DNA from: Euglena gracilis
Taxonomy: Eukaryota > Euglenida > Euglenophyceae > Euglenales
Length of the DNA stretch: 64,000 bases
Reading direction: 5' to 3'
NCBI GenBank assembly: GCA_039621445.1
Contig: CP154956.1
Span: forward strand, 59,777,178-59,841,177
Positions 1 through 11,543 of this stretch are shown piece after piece; position 1 is the first letter of the stretch; each line of letters begins with the position of its first letter. The position numbers were made by a program, and so were the translations under genes. Under the pieces are notes generated by a model. That model had not been told where the DNA came from, made no database searches, and was given only the letters and a program-made list of their open reading frames with translations.

Positions 1-1
1 A

Positions 2-1396
2 GAAACCCCGGCCCGCCATTGTGAAAGGTGTGGCTGGCTGCAGAATTTGGGTGGGAAGAATCTTTATGTCCCACAGCATGTGCTGCACATCTGCTCCTCC
101 ACAGGGTCAAGTTTGGCGAAAAGATCTGCGTCAGCTTCTGCTGCGAAGGACGTGGCCTTTCTTGTGAGGTTGTTTTGGTTGTTGTTGTTTTTGCAGCCTC
201 ATAATTCCCCCCAATGACAATAATTCTTAACCACACATTTTCACATTTTCAGACTCATTTGAATGCTGCCCATTCATTGGAAGTGCTACAGAGGTGCTTT
301 GATTTTTGTGACCTATGTCAGTTTCAGGCGGGAAGGTTTCAGTGGGTTTTGGCGATTTGCATAATAATTCTACGCCGACATGACGAGCTAACAAAGCAGT
401 CGAATCCAACCCCAATTATTTTCCTCCTGTCCAGGCTCCTTCCAGCGACCGCAGCCCCTTCTCCAGGGGCAATGCTTTTTGGGGGGGATTGTCTGGGTTT
501 CCCTCTGGCCCCCGACGCCCACCAAGAGGGAATTTCGGCCAATTGATCGGTGTCACAGACGCCAACCCCTCGATTTTAGTGTTTGCGACATTACAACTGA
601 AGTTTTTCGAGTGGTTGACTCCCAGCAGCCAGCAGGGGGTGAGTGACCAACAAAGGGTTTTGAGTGATTTTCTTCTCTAAGTGGAAAGTGACCCCTGAGG
701 GTGTTTTTAGAGAAGCTTGCATTCATCTTTTTGTTTCACGTACACAGTGGAGCCACCTGTGGAGGAGGTGGACCTGTATTACCTGCAAAAAGGTCTTCTT
801 CTGCTCTTCCCAAGCCCCGCGCAAGACCCAGCCAGGTGTTTCAGCTTTCTTTCTGTAGGATCGTGTTTTTCCGCATGAGGCTTGCGAAAGGCTTGCGAAA
901 GGCTTGCCGAAATTTCCACTTCCCATGTTATCTTTTTCCAGCCCTCAAATCAGGCGGTTGTGTTGCTGGAGGGAGTTTATTCCGTTGCATACCTGACGAT
1001 TTGATACTTTTTGTTAGGCATCCCATTACACCTTACACGTGTTTTAATCAGGCAAATTGATGGCCACCTTGAATCTGGGGTGGTGGGAGTGAGCTTTGCA
1101 ATGCAGCCACCTCCAGTGCTGAAACAGGCGCTTATTTATTTCCATTCGGCTTCCTCTTTTCAGAGTGCTTCTGACAGCGACAGCTGCGTTGGCACCAACT
1201 TCAAGGTTGAAGACGACGCGGTTTGCTTCCATGCCCCTCCCAAAGTTCATGCATTTTGTTATGGAGGTCTTGGAAAAGCAGCCCTGTGGGAAATTTTGCT
1301 CTTGATTTGCTTTTGATCCAACGACCAGCGATCGGGGAGTCACAAGATTTTGAAAATTGCGGAATCGCAGCGAAATATGGTTTCCAAAAGCGTTGA
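2..1396 (+). CDS. Multi-exon host gene, unknown function (5' truncated)
   Basis: Several open blocks end at plausible splice signals. The first runs from the window edge to 163 (54 codons, donor GTGAGG); it has a CxxC-like pair (HCERCGW) and a Ser/Ala-rich tail. Further blocks are 253-335 (after TTTTCAG), 435-638 (after GTCCAG, donor GTGAGT), 748-835, roughly 948-1003, 1164-1266, and a last block from about 1332 to a TGA at 1394-1396. The join 638/748 is phase-consistent (G plus TG gives Val) and reads into an acidic segment VEPPVEEVDLYYLQKG. The join 1266/1332 is also phase-consistent. The 335/435 join is not resolved, because two frames stay open. I recognise no domain. It could be the 5' part of the gene that continues at 3062. 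Exon edges come from splice motifs and open frames only. Confidence 0.4.
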
Positions 1397-1915
1397 AAGA
1401 CAGTAACACTTTGTGAGTTTTCTTTCAATGAGAAAAACGGCATATTGGATGGCCTTTGAGAGTGCACAAATGTGCAACCTTTGAGAAACACAGGACCTGT
1501 TGTTGGGCCCCTTCTCCCTTTTATGCAGCTTTTAGCTTTTGACGGCTTGGGGGAATGCAGGGCTTGACACAAGGGTGCAGGGCGATCCATTGGGAAGGAC
1601 CGCTTTTTTTGGCTAAGGCATACGGGGTCCGGGCGTACAGAGTCGAAAAATTGAAGTTTCGAAATACGCAGTTTTTGACATTTTGGGAGGATGAGCAAAG
1701 GTCCAAGGATGCCAGAAATAACTGTTTCCCCCAGAAGTCGACCTGTTTTTTTTTTGCCAAAATATGCCCATTTTTGGGGGCAGTTTGCCTGTATTTTTCA
1801 TTGAATGTGAACCACTCTCTCCAAGGGCGCGCCATGAAATATAATTTTCTTAAAGAACATGCTTTTCCGTTGGATAGGATTGTTCCAATGCTGGTAGCAC
1901 CATTTACCTCCGAAC
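1397..1915. other. Non-coding stretch
   Basis: I see no gene-like frame, repeat edge or RNA gene here. The longer open frames on both strands lack coherent composition and splice context. Confidence 0.5.
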
Positions 1916-2384
1916 CAGGGGTTTTCTTAAGCCGGAGGGGACCCCATTCCGCCGGGGGGTGCAGCCAGCCAGCAGCCCAAATTCGGGCTGGGACCCCCCC
2001 CCCCCGGGGGAGGGGGTCGAGTGAAATAAAGTTGGGTCCAGCCTGGCCGGGGGCCAGCCGGCCGCAGGCTGGCCAGCCCACCCATCCATGCATTTTTTTC
2101 CCTCCTCACAGCTTCCTCCATCCTAGCCCCCCAGCCTTGATCTAGCTCCATCCATCAAAATGTCGAGAAGACAAAAATGTCTTATAAGATTTTGTTTTTC
2201 ATCGACCCAGCCAAGCCCAGCACCCTCCAGCCCCGGACCCCCCCTCCCCCCCCCCTATCACTCCGGGGGGGTCTGGCCAGCAGCTCGTTTCAGCCAGCAA
2301 CCCAAATTCGGTTCCAGCCAGCAGCCTTTTTGCCAGCCGGAGGCTGGACCCCCCAGGGGGGGGGGGTCTTCAAGAAAACCCCTG
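1916..2384. mobile_element. hAT-like MITE, 469 bp, TSD CTCCGAAC
   Basis: The left end is CAGGGGTTTTCTTAAG and the right end is its near-perfect inverse (CAGGGGTTTTCTTGAAG on the minus strand). The 8 bases CTCCGAAC stand directly before (1908-1915) and after (2385-2392) the element. An 8-bp duplication with CAGGG ends is typical of the hAT superfamily. The interior has CCCC/GGGG foldback tracts, GCCAGC-rich repeats and no transposase, so it is non-autonomous. Confidence 0.85.
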
Positions 2385-2392
2385 CTCCGAAC

Positions 2393-3061
2393 TGCTAACC
2401 CCCCAATAGAAACCTACAAATGGTGCCCCCCCCAATAGACCCCCCTTTTTAGCACAAGGCAAATGAAAGGGGAAAACCACTCTGAATAGAACCCCTCCGT
2501 TTTTTGTCCAGTGGTTGGGATGATACTAGGGGGGTTTCTGTTCGGGGGGGGGGGGGGGGGGATAAAACCTTTCAGACGGACCCGTCCAACCAACACCAAC
2601 AGAGAAGGCTCAATGCTGCACCGCTCACATTTTGGAGACATAGAAGCAGCAGTCAAAAAAGAACGCTGAATCCTTCAGAGTATCTATTTGCATTTTTTTT
2701 AAAAAAATGACAATCACACGGTTCACACAGAAGTTATATCAGAGCTTTTTAATGCAGATAGCATAGATGATGGATGATAGATGATAGATGATAGATTACA
2801 GGTAAGGTGACAAATACACCTGGACAATTGAATTCCACAAATTTTTATGGAAGCACATTGCCACATGCTTTTATGCTATTTATTATCGCAATTTATTTAC
2901 TGGTTGGTTCTCATCATTAAGTAGATATTTGTTTCATTCGCTTGTATTTACCATTTTCTCAAATGCTGCTCAGTGCCGGGCGTCGGTGGTGTCCAGTGAA
3001 ACCATCACCGCAGGGTGAAATCGCTCAAACGTAGGGTGGGTTATCCCCTGTATGTGCACAG
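2393..3061. other. Non-coding stretch with G run and GATGATA microsatellite
   Basis: It holds a G run at about 2539-2562 and a short GATAGAT-type microsatellite at about 2766-2796. No coding support is seen. Confidence 0.5.
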
Positions 3062-6000
3062 AAAGCGGCAGAAGAGGTGGATGCCGACCTGCAGGGCCAG
3101 CTGGCTGCGTCAATCCTCCAGTGCTCAGAGCTTCAGAGCCTCCTCGATCGTCAAGCACAGGATTTGCAGCAGTCTGCCGGGGAGGTTTCTGGTGTGGTGC
3201 ACCTTGTCGATGCTGCAACGTCCAGTCCAGTCCAGTCCAGTCCTCATCCAGGTTGCTCACAATGTAAGATCCCCATCCAAAATGCCCTCAAATGAGAAGA
3301 TCGGATACCAAAAGGAAAATTTTGTGGTTTACTGGAGAATCAATTGTCAGAGAATACTTAATTTTTGTTTAATGTTTTGATGGGATATTTTTTGTGCAGT
3401 TGCCATGCATCGCCCCCTGCGCATGTCCACGTGTGGCCCGCCCACAGATGTATATGTGTCCATCCACCAAGGCTCCCCCAGATTTCAGTCAGGCATCGCA
3501 AGCACCAGAGCACACCAGAATTCACAGCCCAGCCATATGTAGGCCAGAATTATACTCAAAGGAGCTTTGGACAAGGTGGCAATTTATTGGTGTATGACAG
3601 GGCGGACCTCCACAGGCCCCTCAGAGACTAAGTTTTGGAGGGGAGACTGCTGTCTGCAAAAAAAATATTCAGGAGACAGAAATTATGGAGATGATTTTTG
3701 TCCAGTGCATTTTTCACGCGCACTTTGATGGAACTCTCAGGGAAAGTCAAATTTCACTCATAAAAAGACATATGTAATGCTGTCAATTTCTGAGGTTTGT
3801 TTTAGAATGATAAATCATTCAAAAGGCCACCAGAAGTCTTCTTTGATCATTTTTTTTATTTTTGAATTTTTGATTGCTCAAAAACTGACTCAACTCATTA
3901 CAACTGACAAGATTTATCACCATTTTCATTGAAGTGTTTAATTTTCCCATTTTTTTTAATTTTTTTTTAAAAAAAACATTTTTTTCCCACAATATTTTCC
4001 CGTAATCTTCGTCTCCCGTAATTTTTGACCGCCCTGTGGTGTTAAGTGTCAAGGCAGCAAAAGCCTTAACGTTGAAGGCGTAATTTCTTAGACGGCCAAA
4101 GTGGCACGTAAGGATTTTGACCGATTTGGACGCATCTGTGCGCGAGCTTGTGACGTGTCTGTCTGTTTCATTCGTGTTTGAAACTCTGGCCGGCTATGAC
4201 CCTCGGACATGTTACCCAAGCATGGCTGTGAACCTCGAGAGGTGTGTCGAATCACCCTGTTTTGGCACGTTGAAAACGCCGCCACGGCTCGTGTTGGAAC
4301 CCTCGGCCAGCAAAAGCAGAACTAGAATACCACTCGTGTGCCGGCTCTGCAACCTTGGCGGCCGAGGGCCATCCATCGGCCCAGAAGAGGGGTCTTCAGT
4401 GGCGGTGGTTGGGCGCATGTGGGCGCCGATTGGGGTTTCGTGTCTGAAAACGAGCTTGTTTTGGTGTCGCTGCAACTGTGCAAGACGTAGCAGCGACAGG
4501 TGTCATTGGGTTGGAGCTTTGGGAGGTGGGGCATTTGGACATGTGTGCATTTGTAGGGCTGGTTGTGCTGCAGTGTTGGGCGACGACCCTTGCCATGATA
4601 AACACCTTGGCTCCTGCTGACGAGGGCATCTGCGCATGGTGGGTAAGAAACCCTCAACCGCTGGTTTGAAGTGGGGTAAGCCGAGTGTGCCCCTCCAGCC
4701 AATCCAAGCGCGCATATGCGCTACTTTGAACACAACAATTTGTGCACGATTGCCACAAGGAGGGTGTGCAGCCTCTGGCCCTGTTTGCCAGGGTGAGGCG
4801 ATGGTTGCGCTGCTTTGTGGGCTCAAGTGCCACTTTGGCTGTCTGAGAATTTTGTGTTCATCTGAACTCCAAGAATGATGGAGTTTTTTTTTCCCCAGCA
4901 CCTCAGCCAGCTTTAAGAGAAGGCCACCTCGATTTTTTTGGCATATTTTTGGGTAGGATGGAAGGTGTGTGTGTGCGTGTGTGTGTGTGTGTGTGTGTTG
5001 TGTGTGTATGTGTGTGTGTGTGTGTGCGTGTGGGTGAGTGGGTGGGTGGGTGGGTGGGTGGGTGGGTGGGTGGGTGGGTGTGCGCACGTGTGTGTGTGTG
5101 TGTGCGCCGAAGTATTCATCTCGTTTTTCTGATTTGAATATATTCTATTTCTCGTCAGCTGCATTCCCACCCCTTCAGTGTCTTTATGCGCTCAATGCAG
5201 AATTGGTAACTCGAAACAACCACCTGGCGAAGTGCATGATGGAGCTGCAGGATCTGGAGGATCGACGAAGTGCTGTCATTGACGAGCTGACGCGGGCAAA
5301 CGAGAGCCACAAGCAAGCTTGGATGAACAAGCAGCGGGAGAATGAAGCCCTGGTGGCAGAGATCGAGACCAGACTGTTTTGATGAGGCTGCCCCCCCCCC
5401 CCCCGGATGGAGGGTGGTTGTCTTGGAAAGTTTGCACTGAAGTGATATTCACCGGCATTTCTGGATACAAGATGTTTGTGTGTATGTGTTTGCCCACACA
5501 CCCACAGCACTGCAAGCAGTGGTTTTCACAGAAATTTTTCACCATTTACATTTTTTTGAATAATGTTGAGCTTTTATAATATTAATTTAGCTCTTTTTTT
5601 AAAAAAGAAACAGTTGTTCTGATTTGCTCTCTTTTCATTTGCAATAGAAACACCAGCAAGACCAATTGCGCAATTTTTCAATTGCAATGCTAATACAATG
5701 CAAGTGAAGCAGAAGAGAGTTTGGCCTATGATGTAACGGTAGGACAGAAGGTGAAGGGTACTCACGCTCACAGACAGGCAGCCGCACTCCCACAAAGTGT
5801 CGGAAATTCCTCCAGCTGACCCCCAGTTCTGCCCCCCATTTAAAGAATATTGCTCAAATTGCAAATTTGCACGTGGTCAAATTCCAGTCATGAAATATAC
5901 AGTGAGGTTTATTTGTTATTTTGCTGGTGTTGTTGTTGCTGCTGCTACTGCTGTTGTTGTGTTGTTGTTGTTGTGTTGTTGCTGCTGTTGCTCCTGCTGT

Positions 6001-7937
6001 TGTTGTTGCTGCTGTTGTTTCTGTACTCAAAAATGTCGATGCAAAAGGAATTTTTTCCCGAGCATTATTGCTTTTCAACGATCGAGGACCATTTTTGGTT
6101 GTTTTTTTTGTGGTTGTTCATTTTTGTCAGGCCGTTTTTTAGCACCAAATATATATCAGGCCATCTGAAGGTGTTCATTTAGCTTTTTGCCAACAAATGT
6201 TTTTTGACACCGTTTTATTCATGCCCAATCCGGTCTTTGTGGATCCCGCAATGACCGTCTGCTTCAGGCGATGAGAGCCGACATCCGGATGACCAGGGCT
6301 GAATGGGATCTGGAAACAGTTTTTCCTTGCGCGGAGGCCAGGCTTTCCCGTACAGCCCTGCGAACGGCCGACATTCCTGACCAGCTGCGGCAAGCCCTCC
6401 TGGGGTCTGCAGTCCAGGTAGGTTAGCGAACCGTGTGCAGAGATGCCCCCCTCATCGGTCCTCTTCGCAGGACCTTGAGCTCCCTCCCGGCTGGAAAGAA
6501 CCCACACTGCTGGAGAAGCTGGCAAAGACGTTGGGAAAGGAGGCCACCCAACGGGAAGTCATCGAGACCAGGGCCACACACCTGGTTTGGCAAGTTTGGC
6601 GGTTTTCTCGCAAGTTCCAGTTCGCTCAGCATGGGGCAGTGTTTTAGGGAACCCCTGGGCCTCAGAGCGCCTGGCGTGGCTACAGTGGGGGGCCCTGGGG
6701 GGGATCGTCGCCCTGGACCTCATGGTGAAGACGGAGCTGCTGATGGACGTCGGCAACGACTTGCAGCTCTTGGGCCGCATCAAGGGCGCGCTGACCCCGG
6801 CACAGCGGACGGCGGCCAATGGTTTGTGCGCCGGCGCATTTTTGTCGCCCAATGCTTGAACGCCGTGCTGGGTTCAGGTTGCGGGGGTTTGAGCTTGGCG
6901 TTGTGGGTTCGTGTTCCTCTTTCTCATCGTGGCACAGATGCGCTCGACAAGGTGCTGGAGGCCGGCGCGTGGCCAGGAAGAGGCTTGGCAGTGAAAGGCA
7001 GCCTCCTGGGGCCTCCCCCTGGACGTTCCTGACGTATGAGAAGAGGATCCTCAGCCACCGGACATTCGGCACACCCGACCTTGAATCTGAGAGAGGCAAT
7101 TGCGTGGTGGAATTGGATGATTTGCTGAAGAAGGTTTGCATTGCGTGTGCACCTCGAGGTCGTCCGTATTCCACGCATCATTTCATGAGAAGTTGGCTCC
7201 ATCATTTCATTTCAAAGAAACGGTTGCGGCACTGCTGGTCAGCACATGCTTTTTTCACAGGCAACGCTGTTGGGGAAGCAGCTGAGCAGCATCGTTCTGG
7301 GGGACTCAACAGCCACAGTTGAGATTTTGGATTTGGAGTGAATTCCCCTCGTTGTTTGTTTGGGTTTCTTTGCATCACAAGTTCGCAACGACAGAATGTT
7401 GTTGACTCCACATCATAAAATTGCCTCCTGCGAAATGACGGGCATTTTGGGGAGAGGGGTAGATTTCTTGCAATCGTCGGTGATGTTCTCAACAAAATTT
7501 ATTTCCTCGGCCTGGGCCTGGGGTTGGGAACTGTTTTGGGGGGGGGACTTTTTTTGCATTTTTTTCTAAAAAGAATAGCCAGAGCGTCGAGCTTTTAGAG
7601 GGTGTCGTGAATAGAAATGGAGGGATTTTAGTGGACATAATCCAATTTCAGGTTTGGTCCATTTTTTGTGCACGTAGAAGATGTGGAAACATGTGTTGTA
7701 CTGTTGGGACGCCCAGAAGCCGTGCAGAAGGATATCTGAGTTTCTATGGATATTTTTTGAAGCGGCAGCACTCACCAGAGCGGTTGTATGTTGCTTTGTA
7801 TTTGTGGTTTTCATTTCTTCCAAGTTATCCACTTTTTTTCTTCAAGTTTTGCATCTGTTCCTCTGCTTTGTTTCCATGAACGAAAAGTGGCATGTGACCG
7901 GTGTGGCATTGGCAAAGTTCCAGCCAATCGCTCTGAG
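3062..7937 (+). CDS. Multi-exon host gene with coiled-coil segment
   Basis: Exons read from splice signals: 3062-3263 (after TGTGCACAG, donor GTAAGA), 5158-5379 region, possibly 5774-5875, 6268-6417 (donor GTAGGT), 6471-6584, about 6640-6821, 6938-7133, 7261-7317 (or to a TGA at 7339), 7678-7782 and 7888-7937 (donor GTAAGT). The 3263/5158 join is in phase. The first two exons are helical and Gln/Glu/Leu-rich (LQSLLDRQAQDLQQ, LTRANESHKQAWMNKQREN), as in a coiled coil. Later blocks include LLEKLAKTLGKEAT and KTELLMDVGNDLQLLGRIKG. Exons 5774-5875, 6268-6417, 6471-6584 and 7678-7782 are whole codon multiples. Two trouble spots: the 5158 exon runs into TGA at 5380-5382, and a frame change is needed near 7030. 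Family not recognised. The last donor points into the retroelement block, so the gene may continue beyond it. Confidence 0.45.
3397..3631 (+). other. Possible alternative or extra exon
   Basis: After a good acceptor (TTTTTTGTGCAG) two frames remain open. One contains VYVSIHQGSPRFQSGIAS and reaches a GTAGGC donor near 3538. The other contains QNYTQRSFGQGGNLLVYD and ends at TAA 3629-3631. Both look more protein-like than the surroundings, so I cannot choose. The stretch 3632-4960 after it holds nothing I can support. Confidence 0.25.
4964..5106. repeat. (GT)n / (GGGT)n microsatellite
   Basis: An uninterrupted series of GT dinucleotides passes into GGTG/GGGT units and back. It lies in the intron just before the 5158 exon. 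Open frames across it (poly Cys-Val, Gly-Trp, His-Thr) are artefacts of the repeat. Confidence 0.95.
5925..6021. repeat. TTG/TGC triplet repeat
   Basis: Imperfect run of TTG, TGC and TGT triplets in intronic sequence. It generates artificial poly-Leu, poly-Cys and poly-Val frames. Confidence 0.9.
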
Positions 7938-8134
7938 GTAAGTTTCCTCTTTGCCTTGTCCCCCCCCCCAAAAAACAAGTGCCCCCCAAATGAGGAACCT
8001 CGAGGAAACAAGGGGAAGGCAGAAGGATGAGGTAACTGTAAAGCATAAAGGCATGCCTGAAAAATGCGCTGAGCCAAGCATTATGACGCCCCAGAAAATC
8101 ACCAGATTGGGGAAATAAATTCCATGCAGGAAAA

Positions 8135-8620
8135 ATGGGGAGACATCCCCCTGCACCAGAGACTTCAAAAAATTCTAAAATGGTGGCAGAAAACTTCCCC
8201 TCCCCTTCAACCTGCCACCTGATGGAAGATGGTATGACCTGGACGAGTCCCCCAAACTTGCCCACCCACCCAAAACACGGAGCAAATTTTGACCTGAAAC
8301 AGGCGGCGAAAACTCTGCTGGATAACGAGAAAAATTGGTTCGTTGAAATAGGTGGGGAATTCAGATATCCAGCACTTATTGCCATGGTTTCCAATTCCCA
8401 AACCAGAAGGGGAAATTACAAAACGGAGAATTACCAACGACCGGAGAGGGTTAAACCGACATTTCACGGCGAAACTTTTAAGCTGGATCATATCCAACAT
8501 ATTTTTTCAGTTCTGGAAAAAGGCCATTGGAAAATAGATCCCAACGATTACCATTTCCACACCCCAGTAAGCAAAGCCCTAAGGCCGTTTTTAAGACACC
8601 AAGTGGGAGCAGACGTGGGA
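8135..8620 (+). pseudogene. DIRS-like reverse transcriptase, N-terminal half
   Basis: An open frame runs to 8854, but only its first part is reverse transcriptase-like. Near its end is a block with the spacing of the palm region before and around motif A in DIRS/Ngaro-type enzymes: FKLDHIQHIFSVLEKGHW, then PNDYHFHTPVSKALRPFLRH. The catalytic Asp of the usual D-x-K-DAYFH-type motif is replaced (IDPNDYHFH). The frame then runs into terminal-repeat sequence. The C-terminal half, with YLDD, lies at 10,570-10,990 on the same strand, so the gene was split by later insertion. Upstream, 7,938-8,134 holds nothing I can support. Confidence 0.6.
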
Positions 8621-8624
8621 GACG

Positions 8625-9250
8625 CCTCGGGCTCCGCACTTTGCCATTGTGAGGACATGCCTTGCTCGCCGGCGTGGTTGCTCGGACCGGGGGCAAAGCG
8701 CAAAGACCTTGTGCATAAAAGAAATGTTGTCTTCAAAAGCCCTCGGTCAGAAATGGGGCCAGGAGGGAAGAGGGGGGGGGGCGCCCCAGGGGCAAGAAGT
8801 CGCAGCGCCAAATCGGAGCAGCATCGTCAGCCAACTCCGCCGAGGCGGAAATAAGAGGGACCCCCTAACCCAACGCACCAAGACCCCGGTGCCCCTTCCT
8901 CCCTTGTCGGTTTTCCTCAAGGGAGTACGAGGCATCTTGGGCTCCGCACTTTGCCCCTTCCAGGCCTTATTTTTTCGCTGAAATTAGGGGGGCCGGGGCA
9001 TTTTCCAAGGCACCTTGGGCACCAAGTCGCCGACAACGGGCTGCAAAAAGTCCACCCCCCTCCACTGGCCAATTTCACAAACTTCTTCTTCCAATTGATA
9101 AGTTATTTGAAGTTCCTTTCTTCTGGGTGTCGATGGGCAAATTAGGAATCAGCCAACTCCGGCGAAAAAAGGGACTAAGCGGGATGTCCGAACCCAACGC
9201 ACCAAGAACAGTCCGAACAACTCCGCCGGCGAGGAGTACTCCCGGGAAGT
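8625..9250. repeat. DIRS-type terminal repeat copies
   Basis: The sequence around 8640-8700 (GCTCCGCACTTTGCC, then ATGCCTTGCTCGCCGGCG) recurs at 11,895-11,940. The stretch 9,080-9,240 (CTTTCTTCTGGGTGTCGA, then CAGCCAACTCCGGCGAAAAA) is repeated in inverted orientation at 11,925-12,090 and in direct orientation at about 12,600-12,675. These are copies of one terminal-repeat family bounding rearranged DIRS-like elements. Confidence 0.65.
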
Positions 9251-9291
9251 CTGGCCAGGAAGGAAATGACCATGAGGGCGGAGCACAAGAG

Positions 9292-9660
9292 GGGGGTGAG
9301 ATCCTGCTTTGTGTGCCGGCTGTTTTGTTGTTTGTGTTCTTTTGGCGGGGTGCTTCTTACTGCTTTTTGGTGCCGGAGTTGGCGGATATTAACGTCCTTC
9401 GACAATCAGAATGGCAACGTACGAAAAATTAACATCAGAAGACGAGAACGTGTTCAACAACGCGTGGGCAGAATTGTTCTTCAACGTGGGCAACGTGGCG
9501 AAACTACTGGCGGAATAGTCCCCGGAATCCCTCGTGAGCGTCATCGCGGCCGGCCAAAACTGGCTGTGAGGCGGATGGCACACTACGAAGTGCGCAAAGA
9601 AGGTCCACGAGTTGACCCAGGTGGCGATTGTCTCCAGCCAAGTCGGAGACTACAAGAATT
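9292..9660 (+). repeat. Left arm of a long inverted repeat
   Basis: This arm matches 10,098-10,462 in inverted orientation with few differences, around a spacer of about 440 bp. The arm holds the start of a gag-like frame: ATG at 9411, MATYEKLTSEDENVFNN. In this arm the frame is broken by TAG at 9516 and TGA at 9567. At both sites the other arm differs by one base and is open (Ser and Gly codons). Confidence 0.85.
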
Positions 9661-10099
9661 CTTTCTTGTACTCGGTGGCGTTAGCAGGAAGCGTGGAGGT
9701 ACCCCTGATAGACTTGGGGCAGACAGCGGCGGACGTGGCGTTCAAGCTGGCTGATCGTTGGCTGGAGAAGAGTTCGAAGAAAGACAAGGGGATGACGCAG
9801 AAAGCGGAGCGGTCCGCGATGGAGGAGGACGAAGAAGAAGAGGAGGACAACGACAACGACGACGCGGAAGAACAGCTCCCCTGGCAGGAGGAACTGGCGC
9901 CACTGGCGCCAGAGCTGGCAGCGTGCCTTCAGCACGTCGAAAAGGGAGTGAGACTCCCCTGGAAGATGGTCCTGGGAGAGCTGCCCAGGTACCAGGGGTT
10001 AAAAATGCGAGCAGAGGATAATAACCACAACCAGGACGGCAAAAGGGCCTGGGACAAGCAATTGAAGGCATGGCAACAAAAGACGTTACACCTGGAAAG
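9411..10099 (+). pseudogene. gag-like ORF of a DIRS-like element
   Basis: The frame starts at 9411 inside the left arm, passes the two stops at 9516 and 9567, is then open through the spacer and enters the right arm near 10,099. The spacer part has an acidic run (MEEDEEEEEDNDNDD, about 9820-9870) followed by a helical segment with LPWQEELAPLAPELAA. Position and composition suggest the structural (gag-like) protein of a DIRS-type retroelement. No zinc knuckle is present, as is usual for that group. Function is inferred from context only. Confidence 0.45.
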
Positions 10100-10349
10100 A
10101 ATTCCTGTAGTCTCCGACTTGGCTGGAGACCATCGCCACCTGGGTCAACTCGCGGACCTTCTTTGCGCACTTGGTAGTGTGCCATCCGCCTCCCAGCCAG
10201 TTTTGGCCGGCCGCGATGACGCTCACGAGGGATTCCGGGGACGATTCCGCCAGTAGTTTCGCCACGTTGCCCTCGTTGAAGAACAATTCTGCCCACGCGT
10301 TGTTGAACACGTTCTCGTCTTCTGATGTTAATTTTTCGTACGTTGCCAT
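10086..10349 (-). pseudogene. gag-like N-terminus, intact copy in right arm
   Basis: This is the inverted partner of the 9411 frame: the same N-terminus from ATG at 10,347-10,349, here without stops for 87 codons (FNEGNVAKLLAESSPESL, then SVIAAGQNWLGGGWHTT). It runs out of the arm into unrelated sequence. The right arm therefore preserves the less mutated version. Confidence 0.5.
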
Positions 10350-10462
10350 TTTGATTGTTGAAGGACGTTAATATCCGCCAACTCCGGCACCAAAAAGCAG
10401 TAAGAAGCACCCCGCCAAAAGAACACAAACAACAAAACAGCCGGCACACAAAGCAGGATCTC
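10098..10462 (-). repeat. Right arm of the long inverted repeat
   Basis: Inverse of 9,292-9,660. The outer ends of both arms are alike (GAGATCCTGCTTTGTGTGCC on the left). Such an arm pair could come from template switching during DIRS-type reverse transcription, or from two insertions facing each other. Confidence 0.85.
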
Positions 10463-10569
10463 ACCCCCAGAGTGTTCGAAGCCCGAATGGTCCAAGGCGT
10501 GGCGTGGCCCTCGCCTCGGGGAGTACGAGCTCCAGGCTGGCTGCTTTGGGCAGAATGCGATGCCGTAAA

Positions 10570-10990
10570 TTTTCATGGGACTAATAAAACATTTGGCAAG
10601 CTGTGGAGAAAAAGTGGTTCACAGGTATTCATTTACCTGGACGACATCTGCAAATGGCCCCGCACCAAAAAAAAAATTGCAAAACCATCTCAACACAATG
10701 GTCATTGTATTTAAAATCAATGTGAAAAAGTCAACTCTGCAGCCCACCCAGGTGGTTTTCAACTGAATTTCAAAAAAGAAAAAATACAAGTGCCCCCCAA
10801 AAAGAACATAAAAAAGGAGCTGGGAAATTTTTTTAAAAAAGGATTACACGAGCAAGGGACAGCTGGCCGCCATTTAGGACAAATAGGATCCCTGCCCTTT
10901 TCAAGGGCTTTCACAGACTGTCTGTGTCAATATTGGGTCAAAAACCCAACGGCCTTCTGGAATTCAAAACACCGCATCTCCATAGAAAAA
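10570..10990 (+). pseudogene. DIRS-like reverse transcriptase, C-terminal half
   Basis: The motif GSQVFIYLDDICKW (YLDD at about 10,634-10,645) is the catalytic motif of a reverse transcriptase. After it come the expected helices: a His-containing stretch, then INVKKSTLQPTQVV, matching the KS-x-L-x-P-T-Q block of DIRS-type enzymes. The frame then shifts; reading across three frames the protein similarity goes on to about 10,990 (LCQYWVKNPTAFWNSKH). Stops at about 10,763 and later show decay. It pairs with the N-terminal half at 8,135-8,620. Confidence 0.65.
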
Positions 10991-11543
10991 AAGACACTTC
11001 GGGCTCCGCACTTCCCCCAAGTGAGGTCATACCTAGTTTGCGGGCACTTGGTGATTTTGCGGGTCCTTGGGGCCCCACCCTTGGCCCTGAAAGATGATTC
11101 GATTGAGAAAGGGTGGGGATGGTGTATTTGGCCTTTTCTGCCCCTTCCATGTCCTTTCGCGCCTTGGTGTTGGTGGCCCCCTTGTCCTTTGTTCCAGAAG
11201 CCGTTGTAGCTGAAAATGCCTTCGCGGCCGGTTGTGCCATTACGGCCTTTGTTTCTGCCATGGCATGTGCGGTTTTGGCTTCCATAGCCGCGCTTGTGGA
11301 ATGCTGCCCCCCCCCATGGCTGCCGCCGGCTCCGCAAGCCGGAGTGGCCTGCAGGCTGTTGTCTCTTCCCTTTGCTGGGTCTTCGGACCACTGTCTGCCT
11401 GGTTCTGTTGCAGTCATTTGGGGGGTCTGAATTTTGGAAATTTCTTTTAGGGAAGGAGCAGCCACGGTTCGCCACAGTCGACCCACGCCGTTAGGTTGTC
11501 CAGCTGCTTCATCTGCCCCCTCTTTAAGGTCTCCCAGTTGCAC
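10927..11543 (-). pseudogene. gag-like basic, Gly/Arg-rich protein (DIRS-like), copy 1
   Basis: Two overlapping frames are open. The basic one has RQTVVRRPSKGKRQQPAGH, then GHGRGRKGQ, as in nucleic-acid-binding tails of retroelement gag proteins. The same block (TVVRRPRKGQKQQPAGH) recurs at 12,253-12,521, also on the minus strand. A further N-terminal piece lies at 11,579-11,720 (PCKLDDEEDSQSSQFIRKV). Opposite orientation to the neighbouring reverse transcriptase shows rearrangement. Confidence 0.45.

Noticed and set aside
4938-5170. Open frames over the GT/GGGT repeat
   Set aside because: Poly Cys-Val, Gly-Trp and His-Thr translations of a microsatellite; no start or splice context.
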